Positions 33,974 through 42,273 of a stretch of 64,000 bases of DNA are shown here, piece after piece. The notes under the pieces are model-generated. The model searched no databases. It worked only from the letters and a program-made list of their open reading frames with translations, and was not told the origin of the DNA. This DNA is from MADRE3 sp963718195. Its GTDB lineage: Bacteria; Desulfobacterota; Desulfobulbia; Desulfobulbales; Desulfocapsaceae. The stretch lies in the NCBI GenBank assembly GCA_963718195.1, contig CAVQYQ010000003.1, positions 248,001 to 312,000 of the forward strand, read 5' to 3'. Made by a program: the position numbers and the translations under genes. The stretch's first letter is position 1. Each line of letters opens with the position of its first letter.

Positions 33974-35300
33974 CCTGATTAGCCTCGGTTGTCCGAAGAA
34001 TCTCGTTGATTCTGAAGTCATGCATGGGGTACTTGAGCAGCATGGCTGGTCTGCCAAAACTCGGCCCGAAGATGCCGCACTGCTGCTTGTCAATACCTGC
34101 GGCTTTATCCAGCCTGCTGTCGAGGAGAGCATCAATGAGATCCTCCAGCTGTTACCCTATAAAAAGAGCAGACCGGAAACAAAGATTGTCGTGACTGGCT
34201 GCCTTGTTCAGCGATATCGAGACAAACTTGAGCAGGAACTGCCCGAAGTTGATCTGTTTATTGGAACGGAGGGTGTCGCTGATATCGCCCATTACCTTGA
34301 TAACCTGATCGCAGGTGAATCACCTGGTCGTTTGGTTCTTCCAGACAGGTACTTGATGGATGCGTCGGTCCCACGGAGCCTCTCCACTCCTTTTTTTCGT
34401 GCCTGGTTAAAAATAACAGAGGGGTGTGATAATCATTGCTCCTATTGCATGATACCGTCTATCCGCGGAAAATTACGCAGTAGGACAATGAGTGATCTTG
34501 TCCGTGAGGCGCAAACATTGGAACAGCGGGGGGTGAAAGAAATCTCCTTGGTAGCCCAGGATCTTACCGCCTATGGCGATGACCTTGATACTGCAACTGA
34601 CCTTGTCGCTTTTCTTCGAGCACTCCTGAGTGATACGACAATTCCATGGGTTCGCCTGATGTATCTGTACCCCTCCGGTATTTCAAATGAACTGCTTGAG
34701 TTGATGGTGTCAGATTCCCGGATTGTCCCTTACATGGATATACCGCTGCAGCATGTCAGTGACCGGGTGCTGTCTGCGATGAACCGGCGATACAACTCCG
34801 CCCAGATAATGGATACGCTTGCCAGGATCAGGAGATATCTGCCTGATGTGGCACTGCGAACGACATTTCTTGTTGGATTTCCAGGCGAGACCGATGACGA
34901 TATTGCTCAGCTCAAGGACTTCATTTACACGGCGCGAATTGACCATGTTGGTATTTTTACCTATGCAAATGAAGAGGGGTGTCCGGCCGAAAGCCATGCG
35001 CATCAGATTGATGAGGATCTGAAGGAGTTGCGCCTGCAGGAGATAGCAGGATTACAGTCTGAAGTATCAGCAGAAATTCTGAAAAAATATGTTGGTAAGA
35101 CAGAGGCTGTGTTGATAGAAGGGCTCAGCAGCGAGACAGACCTGCTGCTCGCAGGACGAACCCGCTTTCAGGCTCCCGATATTGATGGTTGTGTGTTGAT
35201 AAACGATGGAGTCGCGAACCCCGGTGATATTCTCGAGGTAGAAATCACCGAGGCTCAGATATATGACCTGGTTGGCAGAATAAAGAATTCGGAAGTTTGA
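33957..35300 (+). CDS. rimO: Ribosomal protein S12 methylthiotransferase
   Basis: A 447-residue radical SAM enzyme adding a methylthio group to an aspartate of ribosomal protein S12. The N-terminal auxiliary cluster cysteines are C12 (ISLGCPKNLVDSEV), C48 (VNTCGF) and the one in VTGCLVQRYRDKL. The radical SAM motif is GCDNHCSYCMIPSIRGK. A C-terminal TRAM domain follows (GRTRFQAPDIDG, then PGDILEVEITEA). ATG 33957 has GAAGGGA upstream and overlaps the preceding gene. Confidence 0.97.
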   Translation: MAKTFNLISLGCPKNLVDSEVMHGVLEQHGWSAKTRPEDAALLLVNTCGFIQPAVEESINEILQLLPYKKSRPETKIVVTGCLVQRYRDKLEQELPEVDLFIGTEGVADIAHYLDNLIAGESPGRLVLPDRYLMDASVPRSLSTPFFRAWLKITEGCDNHCSYCMIPSIRGKLRSRTMSDLVREAQTLEQRGVKEISLVAQDLTAYGDDLDTATDLVAFLRALLSDTTIPWVRLMYLYPSGISNELLELMVSDSRIVPYMDIPLQHVSDRVLSAMNRRYNSAQIMDTLARIRRYLPDVALRTTFLVGFPGETDDDIAQLKDFIYTARIDHVGIFTYANEEGCPAESHAHQIDEDLKELRLQEIAGLQSEVSAEILKKYVGKTEAVLIEGLSSETDLLLAGRTRFQAPDIDGCVLINDGVANPGDILEVEITEAQIYDLVGRIKNSEV

Positions 35301-35331
35301 AATGCTCTACCGCTGTGAGTGAAAACAGACG

Positions 35332-35613
35332 TTACCGTTTCTGGTTTACCTGCTCACGCAGATCTTTGCCTACTTTAAAAAATGGCAGTTTTTTGGGTTT
35401 TACCTTTATTTTCTTGCCCGTTTTAGGGTTGCGGCCTTCGTATGAGTCATAATGTTTGATGACAAAGCTGCCAAAGCCTCGAATTTCAATACTTTCTCCC
35501 CGTGCAAGAGCCTCTGTCATCGTGTCTATAACGGTATTCGTAATAGCAGCTGCTTCACGATGTGGTACATTGATGTCTTGAGCCAGTGCTTCAATCAGTT
35601 CTGATTTGTTCAT
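35332..35613 (-). CDS. HU/IHF family DNA-binding protein (IHF beta-like)
   Basis: A 93-residue histone-like protein. MNKSELIEALAQDINVPHRE and RGFGSFVIKHYDSYEGRNPKT followed by PFFKVGKDLREQVN match the IHF/HU family, nearer IHF beta by the N terminus and the GRNPKTG DNA-bending arm with its intercalating proline. It probably bends DNA and shapes the nucleoid. It converges on rimO with a 31-base gap and stands alone, 233 bases downstream of the pseudouridine synthase gene. Confidence 0.92.
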   Translation of the reverse strand: MNKSELIEALAQDINVPHREAAAITNTVIDTMTEALARGESIEIRGFGSFVIKHYDSYEGRNPKTGKKIKVKPKKLPFFKVGKDLREQVNQKR

Positions 35614-35763
35614 GCTGAACTCCTGTTAAAATAGTCTGCGAACCAGTTAGGGGTTAATCGTTATGTTGCATTCGCTCGTTTGACTCGAAAAAATATAGTA
35701 AAGTCAAGATTTTAGAGAAATACGCCTCAGATTCTATTTTCCCTGAGAAAACAGACACTTGTT

Positions 35764-35798
35764 TAGGCTTTAGTTGGTTAGGGATAGTTTCAAGCCTA
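35764..35798. repeat. Inverted repeat between the RluB-like gene and the IHF-like gene
   Basis: TAGGCTT (35764-35770) and AAGCCTA (35792-35798) could pair around a 21-base loop. The stretch 35614-35846 also has a TTGACT/AGTCAA dyad near 35680-35705. No T run follows; the role is unknown. Confidence 0.3.
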
Positions 35799-35846
35799 TA
35801 ACTGTTTAGATTTAATCAGCTATTTGGTTATTTGTAAAGGAAAATT

Positions 35847-36575
35847 CTATAAAAAGATCTTTTTCAGTTCGTTTGGGCTAAGGAACCGATATGAGCCACT
35901 TTTCAGGGAGCCGATTGTGAGCTTCCCATATGCCGTTCGTCTGAGATGGAGTACCGGGTGGTCTATGGCCTGAAACATCATTCTTATCTGGCGTTTACGT
36001 CCTTCGTGAATGGTAATTCGATACAAAGAGGTATGCTCTTTTTGTTTGACAAGCGTTATCTTTGCTGGCCAGGTCTTTTTGCCATCGATCACGATTCCTT
36101 TCCTAAGACCGTCTAATTTGCGACGGGAGGGGGTACCTTCAACCAGTACTTCATAGGTTTTATTTGTCTCAAATCTGGGATGAAGAATTTTGTGAGTGAG
36201 GTCGCCATCATTGGTCATCAACAGAGCCCCTTCCGTGTCAAAGTCGAGACGACCGACAGGATAGACCCGTGTCTTTATACCTTTCAGCAGGGAGGTGACG
36301 ATCGGTCTTCCCTGCGGGTCGGAAACGGTGGTGACGTACCCTCTGGGCTTGTTGAGCAGGATATAGACAGAGTCCTCTGTACGTGTCGGTTTAACCAGCC
36401 GGCCATCACAGTGGACAACCTGAGTGTCCGGATTGATACGAATGCCCATTTCTGTGACAACTGTTCCGTCAACCCGGATCCGACCCGATTTGATAAGGGT
36501 CTCAGCCTTGCGGCGGGAGGCAACGCCGCTTGAAGCCAGGAATTTCTGAAGCCTGATCTGCTCTTTCAACGCCAT
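35847..36575 (-). CDS. rluB: Pseudouridine synthase, RluB/RsuA family
   Basis: A 242-residue rRNA pseudouridine synthase. An S4 RNA-binding domain occupies about 1-60 (IRLQKFLASSGVASRRKAET), then the catalytic domain: LNKPRGYVTTVSDPQGRPIV, VGRLDFDTEGALLMTNDGDL with the catalytic Asp, and IHEGRKRQIRMMFQAIDHPV. It is closest to RluB in style (23S rRNA), but RsuA/RluE/RluF relatives cannot be excluded. Its start overlaps the ubiD-like stop by ten bases, so translation is coupled. Confidence 0.9.
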   Translation of the reverse strand: MALKEQIRLQKFLASSGVASRRKAETLIKSGRIRVDGTVVTEMGIRINPDTQVVHCDGRLVKPTRTEDSVYILLNKPRGYVTTVSDPQGRPIVTSLLKGIKTRVYPVGRLDFDTEGALLMTNDGDLTHKILHPRFETNKTYEVLVEGTPSRRKLDGLRKGIVIDGKKTWPAKITLVKQKEHTSLYRITIHEGRKRQIRMMFQAIDHPVLHLRRTAYGKLTIGSLKSGSYRFLSPNELKKIFL

Positions 36576-38344
36576 TTTTTCGGGATGATTCGGTCAAATT
36601 TTTCATCAACAAGTGTTCTTGTCTCATCGTCAACTTCGAGAATCTCAGTGTACCAGGGCTTCATGCGGCAGTCGAAAACAACCGGCGGCTTCAAGCCAAC
36701 GTGAAAACGTTTTACAGAGGTTGCTGCGCCATGAATATCAGCGGCTGGTTCAAAACGGGTAAAAAAGGTCCACAAGAATTCCTGCATCGAGCACGTAGCT
36801 TTCCCGGTATCATCCACGAGAATAATCGCCGGCCAGTCGCTGAGTTCACGATCTTCTGCCAGACGGCTGCCGAGCGATGGCTCCTCAACATATGGACACC
36901 CCTGGATAACCAGGGTTCCGGGTATGAAGGGCAGCGGGTTTGAGCAGTTCTGCGGCAGGGTCCCGCTGAATTCAACCGGTAAATCTCTGATTTTTTCCTT
37001 TCCGAGCCCCATGAGCATCGCCTTCGACCCTTTGTTGACTGACGGTCCCGTGTAATCAAGGGTATCTTGTGAGACATTGGCAAACACGAACAGATCCCTG
37101 TCCCAGTTCACCCGTTCAAGGACATGTATCCATAATGATCGAAAATCAGTGATATCAACCATGCCATCGGTCAGGATAAGGAATTTTGTCAGGGACAGCT
37201 GCCCTTCACCAAGAATACGCAGGCCGCAACCAAATGCCTCTCGGGGATATCTATCGGCTACCCGCGCTGCGGCGAGGCAATGAAAGCCGGTTTCCCCAAA
37301 TGTCTTCAGCTCTTTCACTCCTTTCATTACCAGCGGGAAAAGAGGTGATAACAGGTCCTGCAGGTAATCACCAATAAAAAAATCCTCCTGTCTGGGCCGC
37401 CCTACGACCGTTGCCGGATAGATGGCATCATTTCTATGATAAAGATGAGACACCTCAAAAATCGGGTAATCGTGTTCCAGTGAGTTATACCCGTAGTGAT
37501 CACCGAAAGGCCCTTCCGGTTTTCGTTTGTGAGGCGGAACGTTTCCTTTTATGGCGAATTCCGCCTGGGCAACGAGACGGTGGCCTCCGAGAGGGTCCTC
37601 GCTCATCGGCAACTTGCTGCCGATGAGCAGGGAGGCCAGCATCAGCTCAGGAATATCTTCAGGGAGCGGGGCAATTGCCGATAGCATCAAAGCAGGCGGC
37701 CCCCCAATGTAGAGGGTCAGCGGCAGTTGACGATCTTTTTTCTCGGCCTCAAAGTAGTGATAGCCACCCCCTTTGTGGATCTGCCAGTGTATTCCGGTTG
37801 TTGTGTCACTATGCCGTTGAATTCGGTACATGCCAAGATTGTGCCCCTTGCCATCAGGATGCTCTGTGTAGACAAGCGGCAGTGTGACAAAGGGGCCACC
37901 GTCACTGTGCCAGGACGTGAGCATTGGCAGTGTGGACAGACGTGCGGGATTCTGGCAGTTTTCAAGTATCGGTGCACCATTGGTATTTTTCAGACCAATG
38001 CGGGCAGCCTCTAGAAAGAGTTTGCGATTTTCCCAGATTTTCCCGGGAGTCGGAGGCATGATTGTTTCTGCGAGGTTAACAATATCCCTGACGAATTCCT
38101 GGGGCTTGCGGCCAAAGGCAAGATCGAGACGTTTTGCAGTACCGAAAAGATTGGTTATAACGGGAAAGGAACTTTCTTTGACCTTTGCGAAAAGAAGCGC
38201 AGGACCCTGCTGTTCAATGACCCTGCGATGAATTTCAGCAATTTCCAGGTACGGGTCAACCTGCTCGTCAATAACCAAAAGATCATTCTCTGATTTCAGA
38301 ACATCAATGAAGCTGCGTAAATCGTGGAGATGTTTTGTTTTCAT
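36566..38344 (-). CDS. UbiD family decarboxylase
   Basis: A 592-residue protein of the UbiD family, prenylated-FMN-dependent decarboxylases acting on aromatic or unsaturated acids. Typical stretches: TGIHWQIHKGGGYHY, LPLTLYIGGPPALMLSAIAP, and PEGPFGDHYGYNSLEHDYP with the conserved acidic active-site region. In anaerobes with menaquinone such proteins often serve a late decarboxylation of menaquinone (MqnL or UbiD-like); that role is inference, and the length is above that of E. coli UbiD. It is within a compact minus-strand run with yjbQ-family, a 78-residue gene and rluB-like. Confidence 0.9.
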   Translation of the reverse strand: MKTKHLHDLRSFIDVLKSENDLLVIDEQVDPYLEIAEIHRRVIEQQGPALLFAKVKESSFPVITNLFGTAKRLDLAFGRKPQEFVRDIVNLAETIMPPTPGKIWENRKLFLEAARIGLKNTNGAPILENCQNPARLSTLPMLTSWHSDGGPFVTLPLVYTEHPDGKGHNLGMYRIQRHSDTTTGIHWQIHKGGGYHYFEAEKKDRQLPLTLYIGGPPALMLSAIAPLPEDIPELMLASLLIGSKLPMSEDPLGGHRLVAQAEFAIKGNVPPHKRKPEGPFGDHYGYNSLEHDYPIFEVSHLYHRNDAIYPATVVGRPRQEDFFIGDYLQDLLSPLFPLVMKGVKELKTFGETGFHCLAAARVADRYPREAFGCGLRILGEGQLSLTKFLILTDGMVDITDFRSLWIHVLERVNWDRDLFVFANVSQDTLDYTGPSVNKGSKAMLMGLGKEKIRDLPVEFSGTLPQNCSNPLPFIPGTLVIQGCPYVEEPSLGSRLAEDRELSDWPAIILVDDTGKATCSMQEFLWTFFTRFEPAADIHGAATSVKRFHVGLKPPVVFDCRMKPWYTEILEVDDETRTLVDEKFDRIIPKKWR

Positions 38345-38364
38345 ATGGTTAAATCACTTGTCCT

Positions 38365-38601
38365 TTAGTCGTGGTGACGATCATCGAGGAGAAAAAGGCG
38401 ATGGTATTCATCTTTGGTCAGATGTTTGTGCAACAGGGAGCCGATCATGTCAACGACAATCTCGATTTCCTCACTCGAAAGTCTTTCTGCGAAGAGTTCA
38501 GCAAAATCTTTTCTGCCGAGAAGCTGCAGGTATGAGGCACAGGATGTCCTGTCCAGCTCATGGCTGAGCCCAAAACATATTTTACTTGAGTCAGGTGTCA
38601 T
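38365..38601 (-). CDS. Conserved hypothetical small protein (78 aa)
   Basis: I do not recognise a function. The product has two cysteines (C9 and C21 in KICFGLSHELDRTSCAS), a leucine-rich helical middle (LLGRKDFAELFAERLSSEE), and a histidine/aspartate-rich C terminus ending LLDDRHHD. The start codon overlaps the stop of the YjbQ-family gene by four bases (ATGA), and ubiD-like begins 20 bases later, so it is a real translated gene in the operon. The Cys/His content might bind a metal; this is speculation. Confidence 0.72.
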   Translation of the reverse strand: MTPDSSKICFGLSHELDRTSCASYLQLLGRKDFAELFAERLSSEEIEIVVDMIGSLLHKHLTKDEYHRLFLLDDRHHD

Positions 38602-39020
38602 AAGTTCTTGATATCTGTGGCCACTGCCAGAAAATTGCAGTTCAATTTTCTGGTGCGCGGACCGTCAAATTCACAAAAGAAGATTTTCTGCCAGGTTCCG
38701 AGCTGTAAACGCCCTTGCTGAACGAAAACTGTCAGTGATGAGCCCATCAGCGATGCCATGATATGGGCAGGAGAGTTACCCTCACGGTGTTTAAAAGGAT
38801 GATTCACTGGCACGATTTCTTGTAAACCAGCAATGATGTCGTCGCGAACATCGGGGTCTGCTCCTTCGTTGATGGTAAGTCCTGCCGTTGTATGCGGGTT
38901 AACGAGATAGCAGATTCCGTTAATACAATTGTGATCTGCCAGGGCTCGGGATATGATTGACGTGACATCAACCAGTTCCATCGTTCTGCCGGTTTTGAGT
39001 GTGGTGGTTATCTGTTTCAT
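38598..39020 (-). CDS. YjbQ / UPF0047 family protein
   Basis: A 140-residue protein of the YjbQ (UPF0047) family. Signatures: YLVNPHTTAGLTINEGADPD and HREGNSPAHIMASLMGSS, containing the conserved His and Glu residues, and QGRLQLGTWQKIFFCEFDGP near the end. Some members have weak thiamine phosphate synthase activity, but the physiological role is unsettled. It is first in the minus-strand run to rluB-like and has a near-consensus promoter upstream (39080-39108). Confidence 0.92.
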   Translation of the reverse strand: MKQITTTLKTGRTMELVDVTSIISRALADHNCINGICYLVNPHTTAGLTINEGADPDVRDDIIAGLQEIVPVNHPFKHREGNSPAHIMASLMGSSLTVFVQQGRLQLGTWQKIFFCEFDGPRTRKLNCNFLAVATDIKNL

Positions 39021-39079
39021 GACTCCTCGCGTTATTTGGGAGGACTGAGCGTTATCTTTGATTTCCTGATGATTTCAAC

Positions 39080-39108
39080 ACTATAGGTTTTTTTAGGTGC
39101 TGCGTCAA
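39080..39108 (-). promoter_or_regulatory. Promoter of the YjbQ-family/ubiD-like/rluB-like operon
   Basis: Minus-strand -35 TTGACG (39108-39103), 17-base spacer, -10 TATAGT (39085-39080), about 60 bases before the ATG. Confidence 0.6.
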
Positions 39109-39403
39109 TGATCCCTCGAACAGCCTGGTGCCAGCTGGGATCAGCAGGAGCATATCAGTTGGCCAGCAGGAACAACCGGGGGAACGGTGCAGCAATATTT
39201 CAGGGTTTATGGGATCGACAGCAGTGCTATGATCGGATGGCTGATCTGATTATCGACACCGATTTACTTGACAGGAAACAATTTGTTACCGATATTGATA
39301 CTGGTATTGCATGTATCGGGAGGGATGAGGCGGTTCGCTGAGAGAGGGGTGATTCCGGAAACTAACCAGTATCGTGGCCAGGCGATCACAATAATGATCG
39401 ATG

Positions 39404-39437
39404 GGCGAGATCCTCTAGTTGAAGGGAATATCTCGCC
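39404..39437. repeat. Inverted repeat in the glgA leader
   Basis: GGCGAGAT (39404-39411) and ATCTCGCC (39430-39437), a perfect 8-base dyad around an 18-base centre, 29 bases before the glgA ATG. It could be an operator or a leader hairpin. Confidence 0.4.
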
Positions 39438-39466
39438 ACAAATTTAACAGATAAGAAGATATCGAA

Positions 39467-41101
39467 ATGATAAATCGATCGAAGAACACCATTTCCTCGG
39501 TATGGATGTTTGTACGCGAATATGGAAGTTTTGCAGGAGCTGGTGGTGTAAAGGATGTTGCGGCGCAATTATCCCGGGCACTTGGCAGATGGACCGGGCG
39601 AACGGTCAAGGTGGTGTTACCGCTCTATGGGTTTATGGATCCTCGGGCAATGGGGTTCAGCAGACTTCAGGATCCGGATTTCCCCGCTGAGGATCTTGAA
39701 TTTGATGTGGCCATGAACTATACGGATCGGGACCGGACAGAACGTGTTCGGATCTGGTATGGTGTTTTTGAACGGGTTCACATCTATCTTGTTGAGGCGG
39801 AGCGCTTCCAGGAGAAGCGCAGTGTTTACACCTATACCAGGGAAGAATTTCAGCGCGAGTCCTGGAAAATTCCAGGAACCGGCCATTATGATTATTTTGC
39901 AATGAATATCTTGTTGCAGAAAGCGGGGCTCGATCTGATCATGATTCTTAACGAACAGCCCCAGGTGATTCATTGTCATGACGGGCATACGGCGGTGACC
40001 CCGGCAATGATGCGTGAATGTCCCGGTTATAATCATTATTTCCGATCAACTGCGTCTCTTGTAACCATACATAATGGTGGTATCGGTTATCACCAGGAAG
40101 TTTCAGACCTTTCTTTTGTTCAGGCAATAACCGGGCTGCCCTGGAAAGTGGTAGATAATTCCTGCCTTGATCATAGTTTCGATCCGTTCATTGCCGCAAG
40201 CCATTACAGCCTGATAACAACAGTCAGCGAAAACTATGCCAGAGAGCTGCAGGAGACAGATAACGATTATCTGACAGGCTGGCTGGGGCACCGTTTAAGA
40301 CTAAATGGTATTGAAATCGCAGGTGTCACCAACGGTATAGACCCTGCCGACTTCGACACGACTGAACATGAAAAACTCGGTATTGCCGGCCCATATGATG
40401 TTCGCAATGTAGAAGATGAGCTAGATGGCAAGGTGGCCTGTAAAAAAGAACTCCTCAGTGCGCTGTCAGAAAAACCCATTGACCCCGATGGTGACAGGGT
40501 TGGATATCTGACAGATGATCTTTCGTGGCCGTTGTATACCTTTATCGGCCGTTTGAGTGACCAGAAAGGGATTGACATTCTCACTGAAGCAATACGCCTT
40601 TTCCTGGGTGAAGAGGCCCAAGCACAGATTGTCTGCCTCGGAAATGGCGGGGAACGGGAGGAGACTGAGTTGGCTCAGGTGGCAACCGATAAAAGCAATA
40701 TCGGCCGGGTCTGTTTTCTACGCGGTTTTGACCCGGGCCTTGCCAACAGGGTCTATGCCGCTGGAGATTTTTTTATAATTCCTTCGCGTTATGAGCCCTG
40801 TGGGCTGACAGACTACATAGCTCAGCTATTTGGGAATGTACCGATCGTGCATCATGTGGGAGGGTTGGTCAAGGTTGTCGATGGCCAGACCGGCTTTGGC
40901 TATGAAGACAACAGTCCCGAAAATCTGACCCAGACCATGCAGCGGGCATTAGATGCCTATAGAGACAAGTCATCAATTCGTAAAATGCAGATGGCAGCTG
41001 TTGAAAGAATAGATCGATTTTATAATTGGAACAAGGTGATGAAGCATTATATTGTCTTGTATAAAAAGGCAATCACAGAATTGACTGGAAGAGTTCGTTG
41101 A
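39467..41101 (+). CDS. glgA: Glycogen synthase-like glycosyltransferase (GT5)
   Basis: A 544-residue GT-B glycosyltransferase related to bacterial glycogen/starch synthase, which extends alpha-1,4-glucan from a nucleotide sugar. Seen: QVIHCHDGHTAVTPAMM, LITTVSENYARELQ, GVTNGIDPADFD, FIGRLSDQKGIDILTEA, and SRYEPCGLTDYIAQLFGN with the conserved Glu of the C-terminal site. The N-terminal donor loop reads FAGAGGVKDV, where classical enzymes have K-x-GGL; the lysine is missing, so donor preference may differ. No glgC or glgB is adjacent. It lies 38 bases upstream of gap. Confidence 0.88.
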   Translation: MINRSKNTISSVWMFVREYGSFAGAGGVKDVAAQLSRALGRWTGRTVKVVLPLYGFMDPRAMGFSRLQDPDFPAEDLEFDVAMNYTDRDRTERVRIWYGVFERVHIYLVEAERFQEKRSVYTYTREEFQRESWKIPGTGHYDYFAMNILLQKAGLDLIMILNEQPQVIHCHDGHTAVTPAMMRECPGYNHYFRSTASLVTIHNGGIGYHQEVSDLSFVQAITGLPWKVVDNSCLDHSFDPFIAASHYSLITTVSENYARELQETDNDYLTGWLGHRLRLNGIEIAGVTNGIDPADFDTTEHEKLGIAGPYDVRNVEDELDGKVACKKELLSALSEKPIDPDGDRVGYLTDDLSWPLYTFIGRLSDQKGIDILTEAIRLFLGEEAQAQIVCLGNGGEREETELAQVATDKSNIGRVCFLRGFDPGLANRVYAAGDFFIIPSRYEPCGLTDYIAQLFGNVPIVHHVGGLVKVVDGQTGFGYEDNSPENLTQTMQRALDAYRDKSSIRKMQMAAVERIDRFYNWNKVMKHYIVLYKKAITELTGRVR

Positions 41102-41139
41102 TAGAGCTTTTCGATTAACACGTTTAATGGAGATAGAAA

Positions 41140-42144
41140 ATGACAGTGAGAATTGGTATTAACGGGTTTGGTCGGATCGGTAGAAGTATGTTCAGAGCCA
41201 TCGGCGAGGATCCGCTATTTGCAGATATCGAGGTTGTGGCAATTAACGATCTTACAGATAACGGGACCCTTGCACACCTGCTCAAGTATGACTCGGTGAT
41301 GGGAAAAATGGCCGGGGAAGTCAGCAGCGATGACAGTGGTATAACCATTGATAACCACAGGATAGCTGTGTCAAGTCATCGTGACCCTGCGGACATTCCA
41401 TGGAAAGAGCTGGGAGTAGATTACGTTGCTGAATGTACCGGTATTTTCAGAGATCTTGAATCAGCCCAGAAACATATAGATAGTGGCGCGAAAAAAGTTG
41501 TGATTTCAGCCCCTGCAAAAGGCAATGTGAAGACATTTGTTATGGGGGTTAACGAGGATGAATATGATCCGACGGCTCATCATGTCGTTTCCAACGCCTC
41601 CTGCACAACCAACTGCCTTGCCCCATTTGCCAAGGTCATTCTCGACAACTTTGGTATTGAACGTGGCTTGATGACAACGGTTCACGCCTATACCGGTGAC
41701 CAGCGGCTGCTTGATTTTCCCCATTCGGACCTGCGCCGGGCGCGGGCGGCGGCGCTTTCAATGATTCCAACCAAAACGGGTGCAGCAGCGGCCGTATCAC
41801 TGGTGATTCCAGAGCTGAAAGGGAAATTTGATGGTCTTGCCGTACGTGTTCCTACCCCCAATGTGTCACTTGTTGATGCGGTCATGGAAGTTGGCCAGGA
41901 GACAACGGTTGACGAGGTAAATCAGGCCTTGAAAGAGGCGGCAAACCGTTTCCTCGGGTATACTGAATTACCCTTGGTTTCCATCGATTTTCAGGGAGAC
42001 GCCCACTCTTCCATTATTGATAGTCAATCAACCAAAGTGATTGGTAAAACGGTCAAGGTCATGAGCTGGTACGACAACGAGTGGGGGTATTCAAACAGAA
42101 TGCTGGATTTGATTCTGCATATGGATGCAAAAAAAGTGCTCTAG
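41140..42144 (+). CDS. gap: Glyceraldehyde-3-phosphate dehydrogenase
   Basis: A 334-residue GAPDH catalysing the phosphorylating oxidation of glyceraldehyde 3-phosphate in glycolysis and the reverse reaction in gluconeogenesis. NAD site GINGFGRIGRSMFRA; catalytic cysteine in SNASCTTNCLAPFAKV; catalytic His in TVHAYTGDQRLLD; C-terminal SWYDNEWGYSNRMLDLI. Length is standard. It is cotranscribed with glgA by spacing and followed by the PPDK-like gene after 129 bases. Confidence 0.98.
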   Translation: MTVRIGINGFGRIGRSMFRAIGEDPLFADIEVVAINDLTDNGTLAHLLKYDSVMGKMAGEVSSDDSGITIDNHRIAVSSHRDPADIPWKELGVDYVAECTGIFRDLESAQKHIDSGAKKVVISAPAKGNVKTFVMGVNEDEYDPTAHHVVSNASCTTNCLAPFAKVILDNFGIERGLMTTVHAYTGDQRLLDFPHSDLRRARAAALSMIPTKTGAAAAVSLVIPELKGKFDGLAVRVPTPNVSLVDAVMEVGQETTVDEVNQALKEAANRFLGYTELPLVSIDFQGDAHSSIIDSQSTKVIGKTVKVMSWYDNEWGYSNRMLDLILHMDAKKVL

Positions 42145-42273
42145 CTGAGCAGGGTTTTAAATCCGCTTCCTGAACAGTATAACGGTGTTTTGGGTCGGGG
42201 GTTTTTCATCTCTTTGGGGAAAGCGGTTACGTCCCCGTTTTGAATTCAGGGCAGAAACTGCCGGTAGCTAGAT

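Larger units (their letters stand above)
39021..39466. other. Divergent intergenic region YjbQ-family/glgA
   Basis: This 446-base stretch carries a strong minus-strand promoter (39080-39108), a possible plus-strand -35 TTGACA at 39268-39273 without a well-spaced -10, and an inverted repeat 30 bases before glgA (39404-39437). An open frame at 39108-39341 has no recognisable protein features. Otherwise I see nothing. Confidence 0.4.

Noticed and set aside
35680..35706. TTGACT...AGTCAA dyad upstream of the IHF-like gene as paired promoters
   Set aside because: No -10 element lies at 16-18 bases from either half, so a promoter call is not supported.
39108..39341. 77-codon plus-strand frame before glgA
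   Set aside because: It overlaps the minus-strand promoter of the YjbQ-family gene and shows no domain or ribosome site.
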